Assembly (NCBI GenBank): GCA_001972305.1
Contig: BDDD01002392.1
Location: 98,341 to 162,340, forward strand
Length of the DNA stretch: 64,000 nucleotides
Origin: Cephalotus follicularis
Lineage: Eukaryota; Streptophyta; Magnoliopsida; Oxalidales; Cephalotaceae
Direction of reading: 5' to 3'
The notes under the pieces are model-generated. The model did not search any database. It was not told where the DNA came from and was given only the letters and a program-made list of their open reading frames with translations. Below, piece after piece: positions 47,246 to 64,000 of this stretch; positions within the stretch are counted from its first letter, which is position 1, and each line of letters begins with the position of its first letter. The translations under genes and the position numbers were made by a program.

Positions 47246-48664
47246 AACGTACCTAAAAGATATCCCCATCCTATATAGAACTCAATGTATACACAATAAC
47301 ACAACGCAAACGCATTTCACCATTCATATTACATGATATATATCAGAGCACCATGAAAATCATTTTGAGAGATGGTAACAAAAGATATGTATCAAGAACG
47401 AAGATGAATTGATTCCAACAAAACACCTTACAATTTGTCCTAACAACCCTATCCCCATCCTTAAATCATCAACAAGACAACCAACGTACCTAAAATGTAA
47501 GTCAAGGAATGCTCAGTGGTTGACCAAAGAAAGTGCATTAGGAGATATCCAAGAAATTAAATTATGTGTTTAGAACATTCATCCACTTGTGTGTCTTATA
47601 TATATGGAAAGGATTCATGGTGGAGCATCAGTCCTAAGTATAGAATGGAATATAGAAAAGGAAAAAAATCTAGTACGACAGATCATACACGATTCGTTAC
47701 GTGATTAATATTATTTTATATATAAGTTTATGATAAAAAGTGGGAAAAAAGTAAAAAAATAATAATAATTGAAATATAAAAATATATATTACAGACAAAT
47801 TAATTTGCCTAATGAATTTTACTTAACAAAAAGTAATGCAAATGTTATTAACTAGAATTGATATAACTTTTATTCTAAATGGAATTTGTGGCTTGTTGTA
47901 ATTATATTCCAAATTTAAAAATACGACTCACTCATGGTAAAATTTGAAAACATGATTAAGAGTTTTACCACCGTAAACAACAGACAAAAGATTGCAGTGT
48001 GCTTGACTGCGAAGAAATAAATAAAAGAGAAAAGGTAATAAAAACGGCAGCAAAAAATAAAAACAGAAGCGAATGTTGTTCGTCCAGTACCACGCAAATA
48101 GATCACGTGACGATACGCAAGGGATAAAGGTCACGTGACACAGACCCCTCCCCGACAAACTCACACCGAGAAATTTCCCTCACGCGTAGTAAACACGCGT
48201 GGCGAAGCATCATTATCTATCTCTCTCCTAAATATATTAATTAATTAATCAATAAGCAAAAAAGGAAATCCAAAAACGTAAAAAAGAGCGAGACCCACAC
48301 AATAAACAATATTGTCCCGTTGTTGAAAGCATTTTTAGATTAAATTGGATCAAAACCACAATGCGAGCATATGAGAGGTAAAAACAGAGATGATGATAAT
48401 TCATAGATATTACTCATTTTCTATTTTCTATTAAAATATATGGAATTATACTAATCTTAGCCACAAGGAAAAGAGTGATCTGTTTTTTTTTTCTAAAAAA
48501 TTGAAACCCTAGATCTCCAAATCTACTTTGTGGAGCGATTGATCTGGTGTGGCGTTTCGTGTTATTTTCTTTCATTTATATTAAATTCGAGGGTATTTAG
48601 GATTCTTTTTGTTTGGGCGGTTAACTAGGAGCTTAGAGATTAGGGTTTCGATATTGTATTGCTG

Positions 48665-54168
<5,504 letters not shown>

Positions 54169-54249
54169 ATGCTCGCACTGCTTTGCACTGTTGTAAATCA
54201 TGAATGGGTTGTTGTGTTGTTATTGTTTGCAGTAGTATAGGTTTCTCTT

Positions 54250-56877
54250 GGATTTTGATTTGCACACAACCGTATAAATTGATAATGCACAAACGTGAGT
54301 CTGAAATGCAGAGTTGAACTACACAATGATAAGGCAAGCCTCTCATAATGGCAGTGGGGGTTATCCGCATGGCCTCACTTTCCCCCAAAGTTAAATCCTT
54401 ATTTCTGTGTTTTTGGTTGTCTTAAGCTATGATTCTTTACCATGTTTGGAATCAGAGATTTAAATCTCGATGGCACTGTAAATTGGCCGTTTTATTCATA
54501 TTTCTCATTCCTTATCAAGTGTTTGACATTTACCACTTTTAGCCGAGATGTGGGTTTGAATTGATTATATTCCTTAAGTTTAATTTTAACCAGAAGCTTA
54601 TCTTTGTTCTGATCTATCATAAGCAATCGCACAAATATTTTTTTCCTCCTATCGAGGCTCATTGCACGAAATGTTGATAGGTGAGTTCAACGCCTTTAAG
54701 TCTTTTACACAAATGGACTCAAATCATGGCTGATGCGCTTGGGTAACAGCACATCACCATGTTCACAGTGCATGCGTAATACATGTACATGGCTGGTTAT
54801 ATCCAATTAAGGGGATTTGTCTCACCCTTCTTTGCAAGGGATGGTGGTTTCTTTAAATCGTAGGCTAACCAGTTTATAGAATTAAATGGAGATGTAGAGA
54901 TGCGGATGAGGATTGAAAAAATCTCTCCAATGGTGGACGCCTGCATCTACGATCTCCATTGCCATCGCCATCCCTATACAAGGTTTTGAATGAACGATAC
55001 AGTCAACACAGTGCAACGCCAAGTGTTCGGTTAGCCTGAACAAGGGTTTGGCAAAGAGCAAAGTCCACATTCAACAAGGTGCAATGCCAAATGTTAGGTT
55101 AGCGTGAACAAGGGTTTGGCAAAGAGCAAAGTGCTACATACAATCAGCGAAGGCAATTATGGATTTGGATGGCTACATTGAACAGAAGTTTTCCCCATTT
55201 TAGATCTCTTATTTCAAGAGATTATGAGATAAAATCGCCTCAGATGATTAGCTCAATCACACGCTGAATCCTCTTTGTGGGTTTCCAAAAAATTCGAGTG
55301 TGAATCAAATATGCTTCATTAGAGGGATGATTGCCTACAGTAAACGCTGTAATGCAATGCCAAAAATATCACCTTGATATGGAAGAAATAAAACATGGTG
55401 GCCGTACCAAAAATAGACCATTTCACAATTTCAACCCATCAATAGTTATGTGTTCAAGGGAAGACAAGAATGGGTACTTCTTTCCCTATAGGCAACTAGC
55501 CATACCCTTTTACTTGACAAGAAAATGTTGGATTATAACCTTCTAAAAGGTTAAACACTTAAACTGATTACAAGTTAAACCACGATTTATAACATGAACC
55601 AAGAATTATATTTTCCAACTGATAACTTGAGTCAAGCAAAAATTTAAATCAACCAGCCTGGTCCAAGATATGGCATCCAGTGACTAATATGATCCCTTAA
55701 ATGAAAGGTACTAAAAGGAAAGTAGAGGAAAATGTCTCTCCACAATAAGGGGGAAATCATTTCCCATTGTCTAGATGAAATTTCAATAGACAGCTTCAAT
55801 GTCCAAAATGATTCATTTAGTTCTAATCACCAAAATGACAGTTTCTTTGTCAGTTTCAACAATGGACCTTCCTTTCCTAGGGAATAAATAAGGAAGGCAA
55901 GTAGGTCTTTGTTTTTGTAACCAATTTCATGCACTGGTTTTCACATACCCTTTGCTTCTAAAACCTGGGAAATTATAGTGAAGAACAGTAGGATGGCACC
56001 ACCCATGACACAACCATAGCAATACAGCATGAAATGAGACCAAATCAAAGATGCCTCCTCTAAGTGAACAGAAGAATTGATTACAGACAGCTAAACATAA
56101 GGAGACATAACTTTGTAAATACTAAATAATATCCATAGACAGCTAAACATAATAAGGCCATCAAAGAAGCCACTAAAATCGATCACAATTCAAGTAACTA
56201 TACTCCAAATGCGTGGAAGAGGGATTACTTATAAACACGAGAAAGGAAAAAAAAATCCATATCAGATTTTAATAAGATCCATATGCAAAATTAGCCATAC
56301 ATAGAAAGATAGAGTCTCAAAGTAGGCAATCTTAGTTAGTGCAGTGAGAAACAAATTCTCGATATCAAGTCAAATTTGCACTCTCGAGAAATTAAAATTA
56401 GATTATACAAAAAATGTGTACTTTTAAAGTGCACATGGCTCTGAAGAGTAACCTATCCTGAAAATGAAAATCCATAGATATCAAATAATCCATAGATGCC
56501 AAATATCAAGCCAGGAGGCATCAACTTTCTTTCACAAACCATCACAAGGAGATAAAATCAATGCATTCTATTTTCATGGTTAATCAAATAACCTATAAAA
56601 CCAAAAATTTTACCAGAAACACATTAGTATATCGTATACCTACCCAGAGCTTCAATTTATAAAAAATTATGAATCAATCTGAAATCTTCAACCAAATACA
56701 CAAAGCATATCAAAATTATTCATAGACAAACATTCCCCATAATCACTTTAAATAAATACAGTATACAAAATAAAAATAAAAATAAAACCCATAACATTTT
56801 TTTTTATCATAAACTTCTTTTTTTTTTTAAAAAGAAGAAGTGTCTACCAAAAAACCCAGAAAATACTCAATAAATAG
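54250..56877. other. Intergenic region between the convergent CK1 and DUF3511 genes, no gene seen
   Basis: Probable 3' ends of both genes lie at its borders. A local direct repeat (55012-55074 and 55080-55133, GAACAAGGGTTTGGCAAAGA) is present. The open frames at 54882-55070 and 55331-55546 have no family features. Confidence 0.6.
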
Positions 56878-57273
56878 TCACCACCAGCCATAGACCACTC
56901 TATTGCACCTGTCTTTAAACCACCTAAAACTCTTCTTTAAAGAGCCTTTAACCTTGCCTTCAACAGTGTAAATTTTGTAGCTAGCAACCCTCTTTTTCCT
57001 CTGCAACTCTGGGTCATTGAGACTCCAACTCTTTAAAGCCAACCCATTAGTTGACTTTCCTTTCTTGAACTTGGCATCATTATTGGTACTGGTAGTATTT
57101 CCCAGCTGCATCTGGGTTTGTGTTGGGTGTACTGATGATGCATAGGATGCACTGTAGCACCTGAGATCTTGCATGCCATTGATTCCATATGAGGAAGTGG
57201 GTCCTCCATGACCATGATAATAATTACGGTAGCTCTCGATCTGATGCATTGATTTGGATCTGAAATCATCCAT
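56878..57273 (-). CDS. DUF3511-domain protein
   Basis: Intronless frame of 131 residues. The Met at 57273 (MDDFRSKSMHQIESY) was chosen because family members begin M-x-DFRSKS; an in-frame ATG eight codons earlier (57297) is possible. The middle is Ser/Thr/Gln-rich. The C-terminal ~45 residues form the conserved DUF3511 block: LKSWSLNDPELQRKKRVASY, then YTVEGKVKGSLKKSFRWFKD and the end VVYGWW. This is a small plant-specific family of unknown biochemical role; the block is basic with no signal peptide or membrane segment. A minus-strand TATA-like AATATAAAAAA lies at ~57352-57362, about 85 bp upstream. Convergent with the CK1 gene. Confidence 0.9.
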   Translation of the reverse strand: MDDFRSKSMHQIESYRNYYHGHGGPTSSYGINGMQDLRCYSASYASSVHPTQTQMQLGNTTSTNNDAKFKKGKSTNGLALKSWSLNDPELQRKKRVASYKIYTVEGKVKGSLKKSFRWFKDRCNRVVYGWW

Positions 57274-57473
57274 GGTTTCTTCTCTCTTAACTCTCAATCA
57301 CCAAAAGAATAATAATAATGGTTGTAGAACTTTTTTCTCTCTTTATTTTTTATTTTTTATATTACAGCTTAGATTCTGTACATCTTTACATTTTATGTAG
57401 AGCTGACTTTCATAACCACAAAATGAAAGTCTAAAGTGTAATTACGACTACAACTCCAAATACACGTCATAAA

Positions 57474-57670
57474 TGTTGAAAAGCAGCCGCCAGCCGCCTA
57501 AATAATAAATTACTATTCCAAACACTATTCCAACAAACTCCTATAAATAGTAATGTAATGTTAAGAAGGAATTCATAATAAGAAATCTCTTATTCTCTCT
57601 GACTTTCTCTCTCAATTTCTCTCTAGCATAATTTTCTTTTGTGAGTTAATAATCCCAGAAGTTTATAACA
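57474..57670 (+). repeat. 5' LTR of the Copia-type unit (197 bp)
   Basis: TG...CA ends with TGTT/AACA terminal inversion, TATA box CTATAAATAG at 57541-57550, and a CT-rich R-U5 (TCTCTCTGACTTTCTCTCTC). Its last 95 bp equal 61314-61408 with no difference seen. Confidence 0.88.
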
Positions 57671-57690
57671 CGTTATCAGCACGAGACTCT
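57671..57690 (+). other. PBS of the Copia-type unit
   Basis: CGTTATCAGCACGAGACTCT directly follows the LTR end. ACACGTTATCAGCACGA is the recurrent PBS region of short-LTR plant Copia elements and is thought to use an internal part of initiator tRNA-Met. Confidence 0.7.
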
Positions 57691-57708
57691 ATCCAACTGA
57701 GATTTGTA

Positions 57709-59744
57709 TTAATTAAGAAAGTATTTTTCATGAATCACATCTTCATGTACTTAATATAATAATTTAAAATTAGTTTGAATTCAAAACAATAATATTACAG
57801 AAAAATACTTTTTTATTACACTAAAATATATTAGTTGAAAAAGTGTTTTTTATGAGTCACATCTTTATGTATTTAATGCAATAATTTAAGACTAATATAT
57901 ACTATTCTTTTTCATTAATTGTAGTAATTATTTCATAGACCCATGTCTTTATGCATTTTAAAGTTTTATGTCTATTTGAGTCATTGCATATATGTACAAC
58001 ACTTTCAAATATACATTTACCAAACACATATTCACTGTTTTTATGCATATAAACACTTTTGGTCATTAAATTTATCAAACGTTTTTAATTTCGTTACAAA
58101 ACTTTTGTGAAACACACAATAATGTCAAATAGAACCTTATTTAATATATAATATATGTCAAACTATGACTTTACCATCCGTGTCCTTGTACGGTCTGTGT
58201 CTGCTAGCCTACGTGGTTTTCTGTCTGTCTGTCTAGCTGTTGGTCCGTAATCTGGCTTTCATAACATATGCATTACGACATTTATAAATTTTATAATTGT
58301 TATTCTGATGGTTTCTGCATAACGAATTAATTTTGTTTACCGTAAATTAAATGATATTTTTCTGAAATGACTGCTGATTCAGAAAAATAGCCCAAGTGGT
58401 ATGTCTTAAACATCCAATTTTTGTCCATATCGGTTAAATTCTGGACAAAACCCAGTCCGTTTTGAGTTGAATATATATAAAAAAATGCAAAAACTTTCTC
58501 ATTTTGGCCATTTCTCTCTCTCTCTCCCCGACTTTCTCTCTCCTCTCTCCCGTCTCTCACTGCCTTCTGCCACTGGCGTCAGTGCCGATCTGATGTCGAC
58601 GAAGGTACCGGTCGAATCGCCTTTGTCTCTCGAGCACGCCGAACCCCACCACCGCGCCGGTAACAGCGCCGTTCGCGCCCACGGACCTCTTCTCTCTCCG
58701 CCTCTGTTTTGCGCAATATCTCCGTCTCCGGCGATTGTCATGGCAAGCGAGCCCAGATTCGGACTACTGGCGTCGCGGCCGTTCGAATGGTACCAGCCCC
58801 AACACGTGACGATGCCGGCAACGCCGATCAGCGACGAAGGCAGCTGCAGTCAACGCGGCTGTTCCGGCCAGATGGGGCGACGCCACGACCAACGCGCCCC
58901 AGATCCGTGATCCTCAGCCTCCGACGTGCCAGATGACTCCGTTCGCCGCGTTGATGTGATCTGTTCCAGTTCCGCTGCGGGATTCTGACTTTGTGCTCCG
59001 TTCCGTCCGATTTCGATAAATTCTGAACTCTGTTCCGTTAGTTCTGTTTTCTGTTGAATTCTATAGTTCTGTATTTGTTTCTGTGGTATATGAACTTAAA
59101 TTGCTTATATGACTCGAATATTGGATAACATGGACAACCACTTGGACTTGGACTTACTTTAATATTTTTGAACGGATGTTTAAATTAAAGGTTTAAAAAT
59201 TGTTTTAAATAATCTGACTTCTGTTATGTCAACTGTTTTACTCGGTTTTAGATTTCTGACATCTGCACGTATTTCATTGCATAACGCTTTTCACGTCTTA
59301 GTACGTGTTTGAGTTTGATAGTCTGTTTTCTGTCTGTCTGTTGGTAGAGGATCCTGTCTTTGAGGTTGGCCATGGAGGGGACCAGTCAAGGGACTCGCTC
59401 GTCTGTATAGTGAGTGGAACGCCTTTCTTTAACCCTTTTTATTATGAAATTCTATTATATGATTGAAAATGGTTAAACGAGTTTTACTTATTGATTTCCG
59501 TATCTGAATGAATCCGAATATATTTTTGTTCTGAAATGTGTAAGTTTTAAAGGTCAAATACACTATTTTAAATGTTTTACAAACGCTCGCACGATTATAG
59601 TCATACTATGACGATATTTTCAGTTAAATCTGTATTTGATAAGAAAACGATTTTTGTATCTGTTTAATCTATTTTAACTCTGTTTTGACGGCTCTGCTGA
59701 TTTATGTATCTGTTTAAAGTATGTTTTGATAAAAGGAGATTATG
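57709..59744 (+). repeat. Repeat A, copy 1 (promoter-like, unclassified)
   Basis: Order: AT-rich part with ~115 bp subrepeats (ACACTTTTTTATTAC, GAGTCACATC), TATA box GAATATATATAAAAA (58469-58483), CT-rich leader (58510-58556), GC-rich stretch (58560-58990), AT-rich part, then a donor-like TATAGTGAGTGG (59405). It looks like an LTR or other transcription-start unit but has no identified ends. A small frame (58467-58910) is open in this copy only; it is not treated as a gene. Relative to 62480-63000 it lacks ~115 bp and has ~86 bp extra. Confidence 0.75.
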
Positions 59745-60060
59745 TGTAACGCCCCAAACCCCAAGGGTCAAACCCAAAGGTTTGACGCGCTACTAACAAA
59801 ATCATTCATTATCCCATATTCAGCGAAAGTTAAAAAATTTTAACAATATAATAATGCATGCGGAATAAATCCAATAAAATATCACTTGTGTGGATAACCC
59901 AATGTTATACAATACAGTTCATAAAAGCTCTGCCACAAGCCGGCAGGTCACAAAACGAAAATACAATATCCTTATGCTCATGGGTCGTCGAACTGCAATG
60001 AAAGGGAGGAGACTCACCCGGGGCTTCAATCCTCAGCTTACTACGAGGCTCCAACTGTAC

Positions 60061-60092
60061 CTGACCCATTACATTAAAATGCAATGGGTCAG
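60061..60092. other. Conserved LTR hairpin in repeat B
   Basis: CTGACCCATT (60061-60070) pairs with AATGGGTCAG (60083-60092), a perfect 10-bp stem with a 12-base loop, at the place equivalent to the 5775-5800 hairpin of the Tekay-type LTR. Confidence 0.7.
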
Positions 60093-60479
60093 CGACCACT
60101 AGTCATGTAGGAACTACCACCATGAATTTATGAATGCAGATACAGCAAGCATATGAAATGCAAATAAGAGATGCAATAATAAAAGTACAGTCAAATCAAT
60201 AAAAGTCACTGAAAGTCATTCACAGTAAGTCCTTCATCGGCATCCCCTACTGAAGGAGGAGCGATAACGCACTCCAGACTTTAAGGCAAAGGAGCTGGAA
60301 CAAGAATAACATTACACTGTAGGCAGACCGGTTCCTCGAGTTCCTCGACTTTAGGAAGATCAATGTACACGCTCTAGACGTTAAAGGCAGAGGAGAGAAA
60401 CACAAACATTATACAGTATCAGTAACAGTCATTCAGTACACTATACAATAATAATAACATTAACAGTAACAGTCAGTGT

Positions 60480-60676
60480 GGCTCATCTCGGTCGGTGATC
60501 CGTCGGCTCATCTCAGTTGGTGATCCGTCGGCTCATCTCGGTCGGTGATCCATTAGGCTATCTCGGTGATCCTCCAGGCTCATCTCAAAGATAGCCTTAC
60601 CGGCTCATCTCAAAGATAGCCTTACCGTCTCATCTCGGTCGGTGATCCCGTAGGCTCATCTCGGTTGGTGATCCGG
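60480..60676. repeat. ~25 bp tandem array in repeat B, about eight units
   Basis: Units of the form GGCTCATCTCGGTCGGTGAT plus ~5 bases; two central units carry AAAGATAGCCTTACC instead. It sits where the other Tekay-type LTRs have the ~36 bp array and shares the GGTGATCC core. Confidence 0.88.
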
Positions 60677-61313
60677 TACAGTACAATACATTATTACATT
60701 AACAGTACACTAACACTATAGTAACATTACACCCACTGTGTGGTCTGCCTTTACCTCATTACACTTCATTCATTATACTACATTAAATATAATATTTTTA
60801 TGCTACACCATCACCATTCTTATTTCACTACACTTATCATCTCCACTACACTTATCATTAACTCCACTGCACTTATCATTAATTTATTCACCTATACACT
60901 CTGCCACATCACATGCATAAGCCCGAGCGCAAGGAGCACTGTTCGGCGCTATCACATATATATATTGCCTGCATGTTGTGCACACAGTGGCACTGCTCGG
61001 ATATGAATTTGGGGAGCTCGGTCACGGAGCGTGCATGGTCGGACGCATGCACATGAAGAGCTCGGGCATTCATGGCATCTCTCTGCACAACACTCGACGT
61101 ATGGCATCTCTTGGATGCATGGAGCGCTCGGCATGGCACCTATCTACACACGACGTTAGACCCTCACCGCAAGGTATGCATGCTCGAGACGTATGCATAC
61201 TTCACTGGAACATTACCTCTGTTTGGGCGCCTATTTGAGTTCCAGATTGCGTGCTTGGGCGCCATCACTGTGAAGAGCTTAGTGTTTATGGTTGGCATGC
61301 TTGGAAAGCATGT

Positions 61314-61408
61314 TAATAAGAAATCTCTTATTCTCTCTGACTTTCTCTCTCAATTTCTCTCTAGCATAATTTTCTTTTGTGAGTTAATAATCCCAGAAGT
61401 TTATAACA
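61314..61408 (+). repeat. 3' LTR tail of the Copia-type unit (95 bp)
   Basis: Identical to 57576-57670, ending TTTATAACA and followed by ATAAA. Begins about 30 bp downstream of where the TATA box would be, i.e. roughly at the expected start of the R region. Confidence 0.9.
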
Positions 61409-61413
61409 ATAAA

Positions 61414-61697
61414 CTGGATTAATTATCATTTTATTTGTCTTTCTTTTTTTTCTTAAACATTCCTTAGGGGACTTCTTAGTCAAATCAAAGTGTAAATGAA
61501 AGTATAAATAAAGTTAGGCAATTGAAGTCCGCATTAAATATCCTATTTTTAATTGAATTAACATTTTTATTAATTTTATTAACATACTTAATCCCTATTT
61601 AACACTACTTTATATTGTCAAAAGTATTTTTTGAATTCAAAATCAGTATTATTTTAATGTTGGATAAAAATATTTCTTTTATCACATCAAAATATAT
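61414..61697. other. Flank between the Copia unit and repeat A copy 2
   Basis: AT-rich, no gene. Its right half (from about 61630, GAATTCAAAATCAGTATTATT) is a diverged extra unit of the ~115 bp subrepeat in A, so the A repeat may start there. Confidence 0.6.
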
Positions 61698-63700
61698 TAA
61701 TTAAGAATCACATCTTCATATACTTAATATAATAATTTAAAATTAGTTTGAATTCAAAACAATAATATTACAGAAAAACACTTTTTTATTACACCAAAAT
61801 ATGTTAGTTGAAAAAGTGTTTTTTATGAGTCACATCTTTATGTATTTAATGCAATAATTTAAGACTAATATATACTATTCTTTTTCATTAACTGTAGTAA
61901 TTATTTCATAGACCCATATTTTTATGCATTTTAAAGTTTTATGTCTATTTGAGTCATTTCATATATGTACAACACTTTCAAATATATATTTACCAAACAC
62001 ATATTCACTGTTTTTATTCATATAAACAATTTTGGTCATTAAATTTATCAAACGTTTTCAATTTCGTTACAAAACTTTTGTGAAACACACAATAATATCA
62101 AATAGAACCTTATTTAATAAATAATATATGTCAAACTATGACTTTAACATCCGTGTCCTTGTACGGTCTGTGTCTGCGAGCCTACGTGGCTTTCTGTCTG
62201 TCTGTCTAGCGGTTGGTCCATAATCTGGCTTTCATGACATATGCATTACGACATTTATAAATTTTATAATTGTTATTCCGATGGTTTTCTGCATAACGAA
62301 TTAATTTTGTTTACCGTAAATTAAATAATATTTTTCTGAAATGACTGCTGATTCAGAAAAATAGCCCAAGTGGTATGTCTTAAACAACCAATTTTTGTCC
62401 GTATCGGTTAAATTTTGGACCAAACCCAGTCCGTTTTGAGTTGAATATATATAGAAAAATGCAAAAACTTTCTCATTTTGGCCAATTCTCTCTCTCCCCG
62501 ACTTTCTCTCTCATCTCTCCCGTCTCTCACTGCCTTCTGCAGCCGGCGTCAATGCCGATCTGACGCCGGCAAAGGTACCGGTCGAACCGCCTTTGTCTCT
62601 CGAGCACACCGAGCCCCACCACCGCGCCGGCGAGCCCAGATTCGGACTCCTGGCGTCGCGGCCGTTCGAACGGTACCAGCCCCGACACGTGACGACGCCG
62701 GTAACGCCGATTGGCGGCGAAGGCAGCCACGGTCAATGCGGCCGTTCTGGCTAGATGCGGTAGCACCACGACCAACGCGCCCCAGATCCGTGATCCTCAG
62801 CCTCCGACGTGCCAGATGCGACCTAAGCGGCTGACCGGCGACGCGCGTGGCTAACAAGAGCAGGCCAACGAAGACACATGGGCCCACGCACCGGCGACCC
62901 TCTGCGGCCCGTTCTGACAGATTTTTGACTCCGTTCGCCGCGTTGATGTGACCTGTTTCAGTTCCGCTGCGGGATTCTGACTCTGTGCTCCGTTCCGTCC
63001 GATTTCGGTAAATTCTGAACTCTGTTCCGTTAGTTCTGTTTTCTGTTGAATTCTATAGTTCTGCATTTGTTTCTGTGGTATATGAACTTAAATTGCTTAT
63101 ATGACTCGAATATTGGATAACATGGACAACCACTTAGACTTGGACTTACTTTAATATTTTCGAACAGATGTTTAATCTGACTTCTGTTATGTCAACCGTT
63201 TTACTCGGATTTAGATTTCTGACATCTGCACGCATTTCATTGCATAACGCTTTTCACGTCCTAGTACGTGTTTGAGTTTGATAGTCTGTTTTCTGTCTGT
63301 CTGTTGGTAGAGGATCCTGCCTTTGAGGTCGACCATGGAGGGGACCAGTTGAGGGACTCGCTCATCTATATAGTGAGTGGAACGTCTTTCTTTAACTATT
63401 TTTATTCTGAAATTCTGTTATATGATTGAAAATGTTTAAACGAGTTTTACTTATTGATTTCCGTATCTGAATGAATTTGGATCTATTTTTGTTCTGAAAT
63501 GTGTAAGTGTTAAAGACACTATTTTAAATGTTTTACAAACGCTCGCACGATTATAGTCATACTATGACGATATTTTCAGTTAAATCTGTATTTGATAAGA
63601 AAACGATTTTTGTATCTGTTTAATCTGTTTTAACTCTGTTTTGACGGCTCTGCTGATTTTTGTATCTGTTTAAAGTCTGTTTTGATAAAAGGAGATTCTG
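61698..63700 (+). repeat. Repeat A, copy 2
   Basis: Direct repeat of 57709-59744, roughly 93-95% alike by eye, with the same TATA box (near 62443) and donor-like TATAGTGAGTGG. It lacks the ~86 bp (TAACAGCGCCGTTCGCG...) present in copy 1 and keeps the ~115 bp (GCGACCTAAGCGGCTG...) missing there. Frames 62478-62834 and 62527-62887 are GC-rich chance frames. Confidence 0.78.
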
Positions 63701-64000
63701 TGTAACGCCCCAAACCCCAAGGGTCAAGCCCTAAGGTTTGACGCGCTACTAACAGTATCATTCATTATCCCATATTCAGCGAAAGTTAAAATTTTTTAAC
63801 AATATAATAATGCATGCGGAATAAATCCAATAAAATATCACTTGTGTGGATAACCTAATGTTATACAATACAGTTCATAAAAGCTCTGCCACAAACCGGC
63901 AGGTCACAAAACGAAAATACAATATCCTTATGCTCATGGGTCGTCGAACTGCAATGAAAGGGAGGAGACTCACCCGGGGCTTCAATCCTCAGCTTACTGC
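63701..64000 (-). repeat. Repeat B, copy 2 (continues past the window)
   Basis: Same start TGTAACGCCCCAAACCCC and near-identical to 59745-60043. Runs off the right end. Confidence 0.85.

Larger units (their letters stand above)
44141..48480. other. Long AT-rich intergenic region, no gene seen
   Basis: No exon-like or family-like coding sequence was found between the EPFL and casein kinase genes. It holds a probable LTR remnant and an inverted repeat, listed separately. The open frames at 44378-44614 and 47915-48164 are short and lack features. Confidence 0.6.
59745..61313 (-). repeat. Repeat B, copy 1: reversed Tekay-like LTR end, truncated
   Basis: Starts TGTAACGCCCCAAACCCC and runs in the order of the minus-strand Tekay LTR (compare 5480 onward): GTGTGGATAA, a GCCACAAGCCGGCAGG block, ACTCACCCGGGG, hairpin 60061-60092, tandem array 60480-60676, TGCATG-rich part. 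So it is the 3' end of a related LTR family lying on the minus strand. It breaks off at the Copia LTR tail. Confidence 0.75.
57474..61408 (+). mobile_element. Chimeric Copia-type LTR unit with non-Copia interior
   Basis: Left: a complete 197 bp LTR (57474-57670, TGTTGAAAAG to TTTATAACA) and PBS. Right: the last 95 bp of the same LTR (61314-61408). The duplication ATAAA flanks the whole (57469-57473 and 61409-61413), showing that these two ends came in as one insertion. Between them are only ~40 bp of leader and then repeats A and B; no gag, integrase or RT of Copia type is visible. Short LTRs with this PBS are known from Ale/Retrofit-type Copia elements (recollection). Confidence 0.82.

Noticed and set aside
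57709-63700. A+B copies as the two LTRs of one element with the Copia tail between them
   Set aside because: Only ~380 bp would be left for the internal region, no PBS or PPT adjoins them, and the ATAAA duplications tie the tail to the left Copia LTR instead.

Overview
The window reads as nuclear DNA of a flowering plant, most likely a eudicot. Spliced host genes with GT-AG introns and plant-specific families (IQM, EPFL, DUF3511) sit in AT-rich intergenic DNA between blocks of nested LTR retrotransposons. Species and chromosome cannot be told from the sequence.

Left block (1-32985) is almost entirely retrotransposon. Positions 1-8361 hold a deleted Ty3/gypsy element on the minus strand with a chromodomain-like pol and LTRs of about 2.9 kb (Tekay/Del type). 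It sits in a repeat called A here (8362-9107), which abuts a truncated Tat-lineage gypsy element (9108-11297). A small MITE, a 3.8 kb Tekay-type LTR carrying a near-identical 1135 bp tandem duplication (to 15493), and AT-rich inverted repeats follow. From 19050 to 32985 lies a complete Tat-lineage element on the minus strand: both LTRs, PBS, PPT, target duplication ATTTC, gag, protease, RT, two RNase H domains and integrase, plus a spliced antisense reading frame of its own. Its integrase is split by a 2835 bp solo Tekay LTR (24279-27113) with target duplication TTACC. All retrotransposon reading frames are broken.

Genic block (34.7-57.3 kb). Four host genes are supported: an IQM-family calmodulin-binding protein (34994-37692, +) with an in-frame TGA in the IQ region; a small secreted EPFL-type cysteine-rich peptide (43469-44140, +); a casein kinase 1-like Ser/Thr kinase with 14 coding exons (48665-54168, +), with a duplicated catalytic-loop exon and an apparent GA instead of GT at one splice donor; and a DUF3511 protein (56878-57273, -). 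Between them lie a solo Tat-like LTR (target duplication CATAC), a non-autonomous Mutator-like element with ~380 bp TIRs (target duplication AAATTTAAA) and small inverted repeats.

Right block (57.4-64 kb). A short Copia-type LTR with its PBS at 57474-57690 and the last 95 bp of the same LTR at 61314-61408 are bounded by matching ATAAA target duplications. The interior is not Copia coding sequence but a 3.6 kb stretch (repeat A plus a reversed Tekay-like LTR end, B). A second A+B copy begins just outside the element and runs off the window.

No CRISPR array, prokaryotic gene, tRNA or rRNA gene was seen. The points most worth a second look are the chimeric Copia unit, the candidate poison exon and donor change in the CK1 gene, the IQM nonsense codon, the antisense gene of the Tat element, and the conserved hairpin and tandem arrays in the Tekay-type LTRs.
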